Source: a virus. Taken from it: a stretch of 64,000 nucleotides of DNA. The number at the start of each line of letters is the position of its first letter. The stretch's first letter is position 1. A model generated the notes under the pieces. That model did no database searches and was not told where the DNA came from. It worked only from the letters and a program-made list of their open reading frames with translations. The position numbers were made by a program, and so were the translations under genes. The stretch spans positions 248,001 through 312,000 of IMG/VR virus record IMGVR_UViG_3300027996_002186; one strand, written 5' to 3'. Positions 27,193 through 33,576 of the stretch are shown in pieces.

Positions 27193-27861
27193 ATGGAATC
27201 AATTGAATATTTATATGACCTTGTTGATAAGTCTGATGTTTCAGTTTTAGGATACACTTATAAAAGTGAAAGAATAAAGGATGAATTTATTTCAAGATTA
27301 CCACACTTGAAAATTGGTGAAGTAGATTCATCCTTCAGTTTCGTTAGTTATTTGAGAGAAATAAAACTAACACAGATTTTGGGAGATTCTCCTTATTTCA
27401 AGTATGTTGTGTTGGATATAGGTGATGTGAGATATTCGAGTAAGGTTGATGGTATGGGATTTTCAGTGGTTATAAGGAAAATGATTGAGAAAATCAGAAC
27501 AGATATGTTCAAAGCATACAACAAAATACAAGAAGAAAGTTTAGGTCTTGATTTTGATGATCCAGAAAGTCACAAACCAGAAGTTATAGAAACCCCTTAT
27601 AAATTAATAATAACAACCCCAATGTATAAGAGTTCAAGTAAGTTTCAGATACATAATTTTACTGGTGGTGATTCTACACTAATGATTTCTGATTTAGCGT
27701 TTGTTATACAAGACTCTAATATAACAGATAAACTTCTTGGAAAGAAACCATATATATCCATAATGAAGAATCGATATGGTATGGATGGTGAAAATGTTTC
27801 ACTTGAAGAAATTTTATTACCATTAGAGAGAAACTATAAATTAGAAAAGGTTCTTAATTAA
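27193..27861 (+). CDS. RecA/DnaB-fold-like protein lacking Walker A
   Basis: 222 residues. The C-terminal half resembles the core of RecA/DnaB-type ATPases: YKLIITTPMY, then GGDSTLMISDLAFVIQDSNI (like the strand that marks an unfavourable monomer in DnaB/KaiC relatives), then ISIMKNRYGMDGENVSL, which parallels the KNRxG strand of DnaB. A Walker A loop is not visible, so it is probably not an active ATPase. It ends YKLEKVLN, with the shared tail. It follows thioredoxin without a gap and precedes SmpB by 7 bp. Confidence 0.5.
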   Translation: MESIEYLYDLVDKSDVSVLGYTYKSERIKDEFISRLPHLKIGEVDSSFSFVSYLREIKLTQILGDSPYFKYVVLDIGDVRYSSKVDGMGFSVVIRKMIEKIRTDMFKAYNKIQEESLGLDFDDPESHKPEVIETPYKLIITTPMYKSSSKFQIHNFTGGDSTLMISDLAFVIQDSNITDKLLGKKPYISIMKNRYGMDGENVSLEEILLPLERNYKLEKVLN

Positions 27862-27868
27862 ATATACC

Positions 27869-28306
27869 ATGAGTATAGTAAAAAATAGAAAAGCATATTA
27901 TGAATATCACATACTTGATGAGTATGAAGCTGGTGTTGTGCTTATGGGTAGTGAAGTTAAATCTATAAGAATGGGTAATGTAACATTATCTGATTCATTC
28001 ATATACTTAAAAAGTGGTGAGGTTTGGATAAAGAATCTAAAGGTAGCAAGGTATGCACAAACTCATATTTCCGAACCACATAATGAGAATCGTGATAAAA
28101 AACTACTTTTAACTAAAAAAGAAATAAATAAAATAAGTAGAAGTTTAGAAGACCAAGGTATAACTTGTATTCCACTTACTATTTTTACTAAACGAAATAA
28201 GCTTAAGATAAAAATTGGTGTTGCTAAGGGAAAAAAGCTTTTTGATAAAAGGCAGAGTATTAAAGAGAAGGATATGAAAAGAGAACTTCAAAGAAATCTA
28301 AAATAA
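27869..28306 (+). CDS. smpB: SsrA-binding protein SmpB
   Basis: A 145-residue protein of normal SmpB length. Diagnostic segments are the N-terminal NRKAYYEYHILDEYEAGVVL, the next strand GSEVKSIRMGNVTLSDSF, and ARYAQTHISEPHNENRDKKL. A basic C-terminal tail (KGKKLFDKRQSIKEKDMKRE) enters the ribosomal mRNA channel in known SmpB. SmpB carries tmRNA to stalled ribosomes. No tmRNA gene can be seen in this window, so it would act with the host tmRNA or with one encoded elsewhere in the phage. It is followed 2 bp later by a small coiled-coil gene. Confidence 0.95.
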   Translation: MSIVKNRKAYYEYHILDEYEAGVVLMGSEVKSIRMGNVTLSDSFIYLKSGEVWIKNLKVARYAQTHISEPHNENRDKKLLLTKKEINKISRSLEDQGITCIPLTIFTKRNKLKIKIGVAKGKKLFDKRQSIKEKDMKRELQRNLK

Positions 28307-28308
28307 TA

Positions 28309-28680
28309 ATGTCTAAAGAAGAAGAATTTATTTTTTTATTTGAGGAATTAGAAAACTCAAATAATGAAGAAGAAGTTTTTAAGAATCTTAAAAGAATTCT
28401 TAAAGAATCTAGTTCTGTCTTTTATAAGAATAAAATACTTAATAACCCATATTTCAAATCTCTTTTGATTGATGTAAGGGAAGATGTATTAATAGAAATA
28501 TCAGAAATAAGGAAATCATTAAAGGATGAAATAAAATCAATTGATGTTGAAATTATGAGTCTTTTGTCTAAAGACAAAGACAACTCAAATATAAATAAAT
28601 TCAAATCATTGAAACGAGATTGTATATCATTAGTTTATGAAATCGATGATAGAAAAAAAGATATAATTAATTTAATATAG
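28309..28680 (+). CDS. Small coiled-coil hypothetical protein (123 aa)
   Basis: Charged, helical protein (KSLKDEIKSIDVEIMSLLSK near the middle) probably forming a coiled coil. It starts 2 bp after smpB and overlaps the converging gene's end by 14 bp. No family is recognised. Confidence 0.6.
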   Translation: MSKEEEFIFLFEELENSNNEEEVFKNLKRILKESSSVFYKNKILNNPYFKSLLIDVREDVLIEISEIRKSLKDEIKSIDVEIMSLLSKDKDNSNINKFKSLKRDCISLVYEIDDRKKDIINLI

Positions 28681-30394
28681 ATTTTATATACTTTTCTATA
28701 TTTTTCAATCTTTCTAAATCATTTTTCATTATATCAATGTCATCAATATTACTATCATTATTCATATAATCTATAACTCCCGTTGGTGATGATGAATTAG
28801 AAAACATTTTATCTAAGCAATGTCTTATAGGTGTGGATTCTGGCTTAAATAAATTATTAATCATAACTTTTCTAATAGACTCAACTTTGCTACATAAAAA
28901 TATGTATTCTTCAATAGAATTTATTTCTTGTTTTAATAAGTAATCTTTTATATACGAACCTAAATATTTACAAATTTTAAGATATTCATTTAGTAGATCA
29001 AATTGTTTGCCTTTTTCTGGTATATCTATATATGTCTGATAATTTTTAGATATTTTATTTTTATAAAAAGAAGATCTTTCATTACTATCTTCATAAAGAA
29101 TTATTACTTTATTAAAATTTCTTTTAATTCTTTCTTCACTATATTCATCTTTAATGGATACCATTAAAGTCAAAATAGACTTATAAAATTGCTCAACATA
29201 GGTTCCAAATTCTGGTCTATTACTATTAATTGAGAAGTATGAATAATCTCCTAATATTGTTGTTGATATAAATTTTTGTAAATTTTTCAAGTCTATTGAC
29301 TTTACATTTATTCCCATTTTGGAAACCAAAATACCTATATATCTTTTAATATTATCGTTTTTAATATCATTATCACTCATTAATTTTAAAGCTCCTAGTC
29401 TATTTACAATTCTATCATTATTAGTTTCTGAACTTTTCTTAAATCCAGCATCTAACATTTTATCTAGATATATAACAACTGCAAAATCAGCATTTTCAAT
29501 ATCTTTCCAATTTTTATTATAAAGTGAGGTGTGTTCATCTTTATATTTAGACCAATTTTTTAATCTACCACGACCACTTAATGGTAAATTAAATATAAAT
29601 GGACTATCTATTTTTTCTTCAGGTTTATTATCGAAATCACTAATAATTAAAGGATAGGCACCTTCTGTATATTTATACACCAGTGAATGGTCATCATTTA
29701 TACTACCTGGGTTACCTAATGACCATGAATACATATGATTTCCACCCAACCAATTTGGAATTCCTATTGAAGAATCAGATCCCCAATTTTTCCAATCGTT
29801 ATTAGGGGGTGAGCTACCCGAAGAAACATCTTGTATAGCATATAATTGTGGATGTGGGGCATTGGTGTCTATATATATTTTACCCTTAGAAAAGCTATCA
29901 AAACTTAGTGAATTATTGAAACAACCAATAATATCATCACCATGTTTAAGATCATAATAATCAACAATTTTAGTTAATGTTCCGGTTTTTATATTTAATG
30001 TGTTTTTTATATATGATACAATTTCACTTGTCATAACATTTCTTTTGTTATTATCATTACTTTGCCACATGATAAAATCATCCATCTTTTTATCACCAAC
30101 ACCAGTATATCCTATAAACCCATCTTCTAAAGAGAACCAGAATTTTAAACAAAAAACACCTTTATCATTTGATACTTCATTATCTGAGTTTATTAATAAA
30201 GCTTTTTTAGCAGATAAATATTCAACATCATTATCTGATATCTTATCAATTGGGTAATCATAATTTTTCAAAATACTTTTTAACCCAATAACAAACTTTT
30301 TAGAATGTTTTTTACCAACCCTTTTACTAACATATTTTAATACTTTAGAAATTGCATCAGAATCAAACGCCTCATATAGATATAAATACTTCAT
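28667..30394 (-). CDS. Tagged virion-type protein (575 aa)
   Basis: The N-terminus MKYLYLYEAFDSDAISK matches the MK-aromatic-hydrophobic tag shared by many genes here. The body is unrecognised. It has a central Gly/Asn/Trp-rich segment (DWKNWGSDSSIGIPNWLGGN) and a long helical C-terminal half ending EKYIKSILN, so this protein has both the N-terminal tag and the C-terminal tail. An exact TTAATATATA lies 5 bp before ATG. It may be an injected effector; no catalytic motif is evident. Confidence 0.65.
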   Translation of the reverse strand: MKYLYLYEAFDSDAISKVLKYVSKRVGKKHSKKFVIGLKSILKNYDYPIDKISDNDVEYLSAKKALLINSDNEVSNDKGVFCLKFWFSLEDGFIGYTGVGDKKMDDFIMWQSNDNNKRNVMTSEIVSYIKNTLNIKTGTLTKIVDYYDLKHGDDIIGCFNNSLSFDSFSKGKIYIDTNAPHPQLYAIQDVSSGSSPPNNDWKNWGSDSSIGIPNWLGGNHMYSWSLGNPGSINDDHSLVYKYTEGAYPLIISDFDNKPEEKIDSPFIFNLPLSGRGRLKNWSKYKDEHTSLYNKNWKDIENADFAVVIYLDKMLDAGFKKSSETNNDRIVNRLGALKLMSDNDIKNDNIKRYIGILVSKMGINVKSIDLKNLQKFISTTILGDYSYFSINSNRPEFGTYVEQFYKSILTLMVSIKDEYSEERIKRNFNKVIILYEDSNERSSFYKNKISKNYQTYIDIPEKGKQFDLLNEYLKICKYLGSYIKDYLLKQEINSIEEYIFLCSKVESIRKVMINNLFKPESTPIRHCLDKMFSNSSSPTGVIDYMNNDSNIDDIDIMKNDLERLKNIEKYIKSILN

Positions 30395-30399
30395 GTTAT

Positions 30400-30409
30400 T
30401 ATATATTAA
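30400..30409 (-). promoter_or_regulatory. Putative late promoter TTAATATATA
   Basis: Exact motif on the minus strand, 5 bp before the ATG at 30394. Confidence 0.5.
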
Positions 30410-30439
30410 ATTTTATTTTATAAATCTAAACTTTATTAC

Positions 30440-30447
30440 TATCTTTG
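30440..30447 (+). promoter_or_regulatory. Host-type -7 element before the structured region
   Basis: TATCTTTG fits TAnnTTTG and lies immediately upstream of the 420-base gene-free region, so it could start that RNA near 30451. No -33 TTG is seen at 20 bp. Confidence 0.4.
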
Positions 30448-30868
30448 TCTAAGATTTAAAGTCACTAAGATAATATATCGTGAGATAAGTTTAGACTTTC
30501 CATCCGGAGACCGATTAAAAGGATTTGGGTATATATAATATGGATGAGTTTTAGTGAAATTATGGTGGTAAGTAGCTGTTAAATAAGTTAACATCTTTGA
30601 TAAACCCAGTGAACCACCTTGTATATAACTATATAATACGTAAAGATGTAGGTGCTTAAAATGTGTTGGTGATAAAGTACTTCAAATAACTAAATGAATA
30701 ATCCCAACTCTATGAAGATTAAAACGAGTAGAAAGGTAACACTACTCAACCAAGGGTGATGAGCCCATTAAAAGGTAATCCTAAGTGATGAGGTCACTAA
30801 AAGTCAAGCAGAAGGTTCTAGGGTTCCGACCATACTTGACAGAAGTTCCAGAATCTTCATATTATTTC
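30448..30868 (+). ncRNA. Candidate structured non-coding RNA or long structured leader
   Basis: This is the longest gene-free stretch in the window, and its texture differs from its surroundings: fewer poly-A/T runs and many complementary segments. Clear hairpins are GAGTAG/CTACTC, GGG/CCC around TGATGA, AGTGA/TCACT and GTCAAG/CTTGAC. Longer-range pairs are GTCTAA/TTAGAC at the 5' end, GGTGGT/ACCACC, ACATCTTT/AAAGATGT (overlapping the previous pair, hence a pseudoknot) and GAAGATT/AATCTTC closing the 3' part. It does not fit tmRNA, RNase P or group I/II intron signatures that I checked. It could be a stand-alone RNA or the 5' leader of the YqeY gene. Confidence 0.5.
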
Positions 30869-30875
30869 TGTGAAT

Positions 30876-31418
30876 ATGAGAAGAATAATTTTTACATATA
30901 ATGATAAAGTTCATAAGGGGATAGTTATTCCTGATAAAATGTTTTGGGGTAATTATAAAATTATATCAGATAATATGATTTTATCATATAGTTTAATTGA
31001 AAAAAAAATAATAAAAATAGATATGTTACTAAGAGAACAAATTAGCAAAGACTACATGACAGCTTTCAAAGAAAGAAATTTAGTAGCAAAGAGTTTACTT
31101 TCTGTTATTAAGGGAGAAATCCAAACAATTGAAAAAAACAAAATAAAAGAACTATCTGATGAAGAAGTAATGGCTATTTTGTTAAAAACAGCTAAGTCTC
31201 TAAAAGAAACTATTAAGTATGGTGGGGTTCAAGCATCTCTAGAATTAGCTATTGTTGAAGCTTACTTACCAAAACAAATGTCAAGAGAAGAAGTAACTGA
31301 AAAGTTAACTGAGCTTGTAAACTCTGGTGTCACTAAAATGGGTGTTGTTATGAAGGAGTTCGCTGGGTTCAACGACAAGAAGATGGTTTCTGAAATTTTC
31401 AGAGAATTAACAAAATAA
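30876..31418 (+). CDS. YqeY/GatB-tail-domain protein with N-terminal extension
   Basis: Residues about 50-180 match the YqeY family, the tRNA-binding tail domain also found at the C-terminus of the amidotransferase subunit GatB: DYMTAFKERNLVAKSLLSVI, then VEAYLPKQMSREEV, then GVVMKEFAGFNDKKMVSEI. Family members are about 150 residues. An extra 49 residues precede the domain here (FTYNDKVHKGIVIPDKMFWG); the domain itself could start at an internal ATG at 31023 behind an A-rich stretch. The gene follows the structured region 30448-30868. With GluRS in the same phage, a role around tRNA is plausible, but YqeY function is not established. Confidence 0.75.
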   Translation: MRRIIFTYNDKVHKGIVIPDKMFWGNYKIISDNMILSYSLIEKKIIKIDMLLREQISKDYMTAFKERNLVAKSLLSVIKGEIQTIEKNKIKELSDEEVMAILLKTAKSLKETIKYGGVQASLELAIVEAYLPKQMSREEVTEKLTELVNSGVTKMGVVMKEFAGFNDKKMVSEIFRELTK

Positions 31419-31430
31419 TTTAGGAAAGAT

Positions 31431-31459
31431 AAAGACTCAGAGTAATCTGGGTCTTTTTT
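31431..31459 (+). terminator. Intrinsic terminator after YqeY
   Basis: Hairpin AAAGACTCAG / CTGGGTCTTT with a G-T pair, followed by six T. Directly downstream of the YqeY gene. Confidence 0.8.
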
Positions 31460-31479
31460 ATTTCTATTGTATTATATTT

Positions 31480-31489
31480 TTTATATATA
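31480..31489 (+). promoter_or_regulatory. Late-type motif TTTATATATA
   Basis: Near match to the late motif, 4 bp before an ATG at 31494 that opens an 11-residue frame (MSKTIYNYRTV, stop at 31529). It may drive the I78-type inhibitor and thioesterase genes downstream. The short frame could be a leader or chance. Confidence 0.35.
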
Positions 31490-31610
31490 CATTATGTCAA
31501 AAACAATCTATAATTATAGAACCGTTTGACTCATTAATAAACGATAGATAGTCTAATATCATAAAACTTTTTTGTACTTTTTGTATATATTAAAAAAAGA
31601 ATAGTTAAAT

Positions 31611-31823
31611 ATGAGTGATTTTAAACCAAGTGGTATAATAACAGAGCGTGATTATACTGGGAAAACATTGGAAGAAGCAACAAATGAAGCTCGCAAACGT
31701 GGATTTGTAGTTAGAATAGTTGAAACTAATGGTAATTCTGTAATGTTAGATATGTCTGTTAGTGGATCTAGAATAAATTTCAGAGTATCTAATGGTATTA
31801 TAACAGCAGCTTTCGGTGGATAA
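31611..31823 (+). CDS. Peptidase inhibitor I78-like protein
   Basis: A 70-residue protein with the I78 inhibitor pattern. A GKTLEEATNEARKRGFVVRI helix-strand is followed by a strand with MLDMSVSGSRINFRV and a final NGIITAAFGG. Cellular I78 proteins inhibit serine peptidases and are usually secreted; no signal peptide is present here, so the target should be cytoplasmic or the protein is carried in the virion. The conserved Asp-Arg-Leu-Asn core is only partly kept (SGSRINF). It overlaps nothing and is followed one base later by the thioesterase gene. Confidence 0.6.
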   Translation: MSDFKPSGIITERDYTGKTLEEATNEARKRGFVVRIVETNGNSVMLDMSVSGSRINFRVSNGIITAAFGG

Positions 31824-31824
31824 T

Positions 31825-32247
31825 ATGATGTATAAGATAGATAAACAACAAGCATATCATTCCTTTACGGTTATGCCCAAAGATTGTAATTTCAATAAAA
31901 GGGATAATGGCGGTAATGATACACTATTTGGAGGTAAGTTAATGTATGAGATGGATTATGCTGGTGCTAAAATAGCTAGAAGAGCTACTTATGGTATCGA
32001 TATTGACATGATAGTAACTGCTTCAACTGACAGGATTAACTTTGAGAAACCTGCCTTTATTGGTGATTTGGTAACTATGGAAGCCACTATTAAAGCTTAT
32101 GGTAAATCATCTATACAAATACGTATAAAGGTAAGGAGAGAAGATTTGAAAGGTGAGGTAGAACAAATTTGCTCAGCTAATATGACTTTTGTTACTATAA
32201 AAGGTGGTAAGCCGATAACTCATGGATTATGCTTTACTAAAAATTAA
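31825..32247 (+). CDS. Acyl-CoA thioesterase, hotdog fold (YciA-like)
   Basis: A 140-residue protein matching the YciA/BACH thioesterase family. The active-site helix region is NDTLFGGKLMYEMDYAGAKI, followed by the strand VTASTDRINFEKPAFIGDLV and the strand-turn ATIKAYGKSSIQIRIKVRRE. It hydrolyses acyl-CoA to free fatty acid and CoA. ATG 31825 is chosen because it lies one base after the previous stop; an in-frame GTG at 31816 would overlap. A thioesterase plus a CoaE-like kinase suggests that the phage affects CoA pools, but this is inference. Confidence 0.85.
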   Translation: MMYKIDKQQAYHSFTVMPKDCNFNKRDNGGNDTLFGGKLMYEMDYAGAKIARRATYGIDIDMIVTASTDRINFEKPAFIGDLVTMEATIKAYGKSSIQIRIKVRREDLKGEVEQICSANMTFVTIKGGKPITHGLCFTKN

Positions 32248-32254
32248 TATTAAT

Positions 32255-32524
32255 ATGAATTCAACTAGATTAGATTTAATTAAAGATGGTGATGTAGTTA
32301 TAATAGTTGGGAATAATCAACCATTTAAGGTTTTTAGTAAGAGTAGTTTGTCTAGGAAAGTTAAGGGTATTTGGTTATTAACAGGTGATGAAATTTTTTT
32401 AGATGGTGGAGAAGCTACATTACCAACAGACCAAGATTGGATACTATCATTAGTTGAGAAACTAGAAAATGATAAAATCGAAATTGATAAAAGAATCAAA
32501 TCTATAAAATCTATTGTTAATTAA
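32255..32524 (+). CDS. Small hypothetical protein with IxxIV tail (89 aa)
   Basis: ATG 32255 follows the thioesterase stop by 7 bp; an upstream in-frame extension overlaps that gene. The N-terminal half is beta-rich (LIKDGDVVIIVGNNQPFKVF), and the C-terminal half is a helix ending RIKSIKSIVN, a variant of the shared tail. Function unknown. A hairpin (AATACCT/AGGTATT, 32535-32555) follows the stop. Confidence 0.6.
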   Translation: MNSTRLDLIKDGDVVIIVGNNQPFKVFSKSSLSRKVKGIWLLTGDEIFLDGGEATLPTDQDWILSLVEKLENDKIEIDKRIKSIKSIVN

Positions 32525-32637
32525 AACAATCAAAAATACCTATGAAAAAGGTATTAAAATTCACCAACATACCCTATTAAAAAATATAAAATATAGAATT
32601 AAATCTAAATTTGATTGGTGATCAACAATAAAAAACC

Positions 32638-32645
32638 TATATTTG
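32638..32645 (+). promoter_or_regulatory. Host-type promoter of the HisRS leader
   Basis: TATATTTG with TTG at 32615-32617 (20 bp). The leader ATG at 32653 follows 7 bp after, so the transcript should start almost at that ATG. Confidence 0.7.
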
Positions 32646-32652
32646 TAACATA

Positions 32653-32697
32653 ATGAAACATTTACACACATATAAAATTATGATTGACTGGGGTTAA
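32653..32697 (+). CDS. Leader peptide of the HisRS attenuator (14 aa)
   Basis: The frame reads MKHLHTYKIMIDWG and stop. Two His codons, CAT at 32659-32661 and CAC at 32665-32667, lie near the start. The last codons (GAC TGG GGT TAA) cover the first arm of the downstream antiterminator. Its position between a promoter and a transcription attenuator, ahead of a histidyl-tRNA synthetase-like gene, is that of a classical amino-acid attenuation leader. Confidence 0.65.
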   Translation: MKHLHTYKIMIDWG

Positions 32698-32751
32698 TAC
32701 CAGCTACACATTATATATGTATAGCCTAGTCAATTTTGACTGGGTTTTTTT
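32684..32751 (+). promoter_or_regulatory. Histidine attenuator: alternative antiterminator/terminator hairpins
   Basis: Three segments can pair in two exclusive ways. A (TTGACTGGG, 32684-32692) and C (TTGACTGGG, 32736-32744) are identical. B (CCTAGTCAA, 32725-32733) is complementary to both. B with C makes a tight hairpin followed by seven T (32745-32751), an intrinsic terminator. A with B makes the antiterminator. A lies inside the end of the leader peptide frame. A ribosome that reaches the stop would cover A and allow termination; one that stalls at the early His codons would leave A free and allow read-through into HisRS. Confidence 0.75.
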
Positions 32752-32784
32752 ATGCAAAAAATAAATGATTAAAAAATTATAAAG

Positions 32785-33420
32785 ATGGAAATTAAAATTG
32801 ATAGTACTTACAAAGGAACAAGAATCCTTTTTGCGGAAACAGCTAAGAGTAAACGAGTTTTACTTAATGATATGATTGAAATACTTGAGTCTTATGGATA
32901 TCAAGAAATTATGATACCTATCATTCAAAAGCAAGAAACTTTCGAATTGAAGGTTGGTGATGAAAACCAAAATATGATGTATAACTTCAAAGACAGAGGT
33001 AACAGAGATTTATGTTTATCACCAGAATACACAGCAATTGTTCAACAATTAGCTTCTAATAGAATGAAATTTGACAAAGATGTTAAGATGTTCTACATAG
33101 GAGAATGTTTTCGTGGAGAGAATACGCAAAGGGGTAGATGGAGACAATTTACACAATTTGGTGTTGAAGTCTTGAATCCAAGTAAAGATTACTCAGACGA
33201 GATGGTTGAAATTGCTACTAAACTAATTCAATTAGTTACAAAAAATTATGAACTAAACACAGAAGCAACAAGAGGTCTAGATTACTATGATGGTGGAAAA
33301 GGATTCGAAATCGCTTGTCCTGAGTTGGGAGCCGCTAAACAAATTTGTGGAGGTGGGTCTTATAAAGGAGGAGTAGGGTTTGCAATAGGTGTGGATAGAT
33401 TACTATTATGCAACAAATAA
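32785..33420 (+). CDS. Miniature histidyl-tRNA synthetase-like catalytic domain
   Basis: A 211-residue protein with the class II catalytic fold of HisRS and little else. Motif 1 lies at about residues 37-48 (YGYQEIMIPII), and motif 2 at 103-124 (FYIGECFRGENTQRGRWRQF). The HisA motif RGLDYY is at 163-168, a GGGSY loop follows at 189-193, and motif 3 (GFAIGVDRLLL) carries Arg205. All signature catalytic residues are present. The insertion domain between motif 2 and HisA is almost gone, and the C-terminal anticodon-binding domain is missing, giving half the normal length (about 420-450). It may charge tRNA-His, activate histidine for another acceptor, or sense histidine. Preceded by a His attenuator. 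Confidence 0.85.
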   Translation: MEIKIDSTYKGTRILFAETAKSKRVLLNDMIEILESYGYQEIMIPIIQKQETFELKVGDENQNMMYNFKDRGNRDLCLSPEYTAIVQQLASNRMKFDKDVKMFYIGECFRGENTQRGRWRQFTQFGVEVLNPSKDYSDEMVEIATKLIQLVTKNYELNTEATRGLDYYDGGKGFEIACPELGAAKQICGGGSYKGGVGFAIGVDRLLLCNK

Positions 33421-33451
33421 GATATTTAAATTTTAATAAAGTAAGTGATAG

Positions 33452-33562
33452 ATGGGCATCGATGTAAAAATCACATTTAAGACTGTTAAAGAACAACGAA
33501 AGTTTATTAATAGTCATGAGACCATACTTTATTACCAACACTATATGTCCCTACACTCATAA
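33452..33562 (+). CDS. Possible very small protein (36 aa)
   Basis: An ATG frame 31 bp after the HisRS stop encodes MGIDVKITFKTVKEQRKFIN and 16 further residues. Its composition is protein-like and it fills the gap before the converging tail-fibre gene. No other support. Confidence 0.3.
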   Translation: MGIDVKITFKTVKEQRKFINSHETILYYQHYMSLHS

Positions 33563-33576
33563 ACTATGTATATTTT

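Noticed and set aside
30448-30868. tmRNA gene near smpB
   Set aside because: Neither strand has the tmRNA 5' end with its paired 3' T-arm (GTTCGA-type) and acceptor end; GATTCTGG on the minus strand is an isolated resemblance.
30448-30868. RNase P RNA
   Set aside because: ACAGAA near the 3' end recalls conserved region V, but the matching GAGGAAAGTCC of region I and the P4 pairing are absent.
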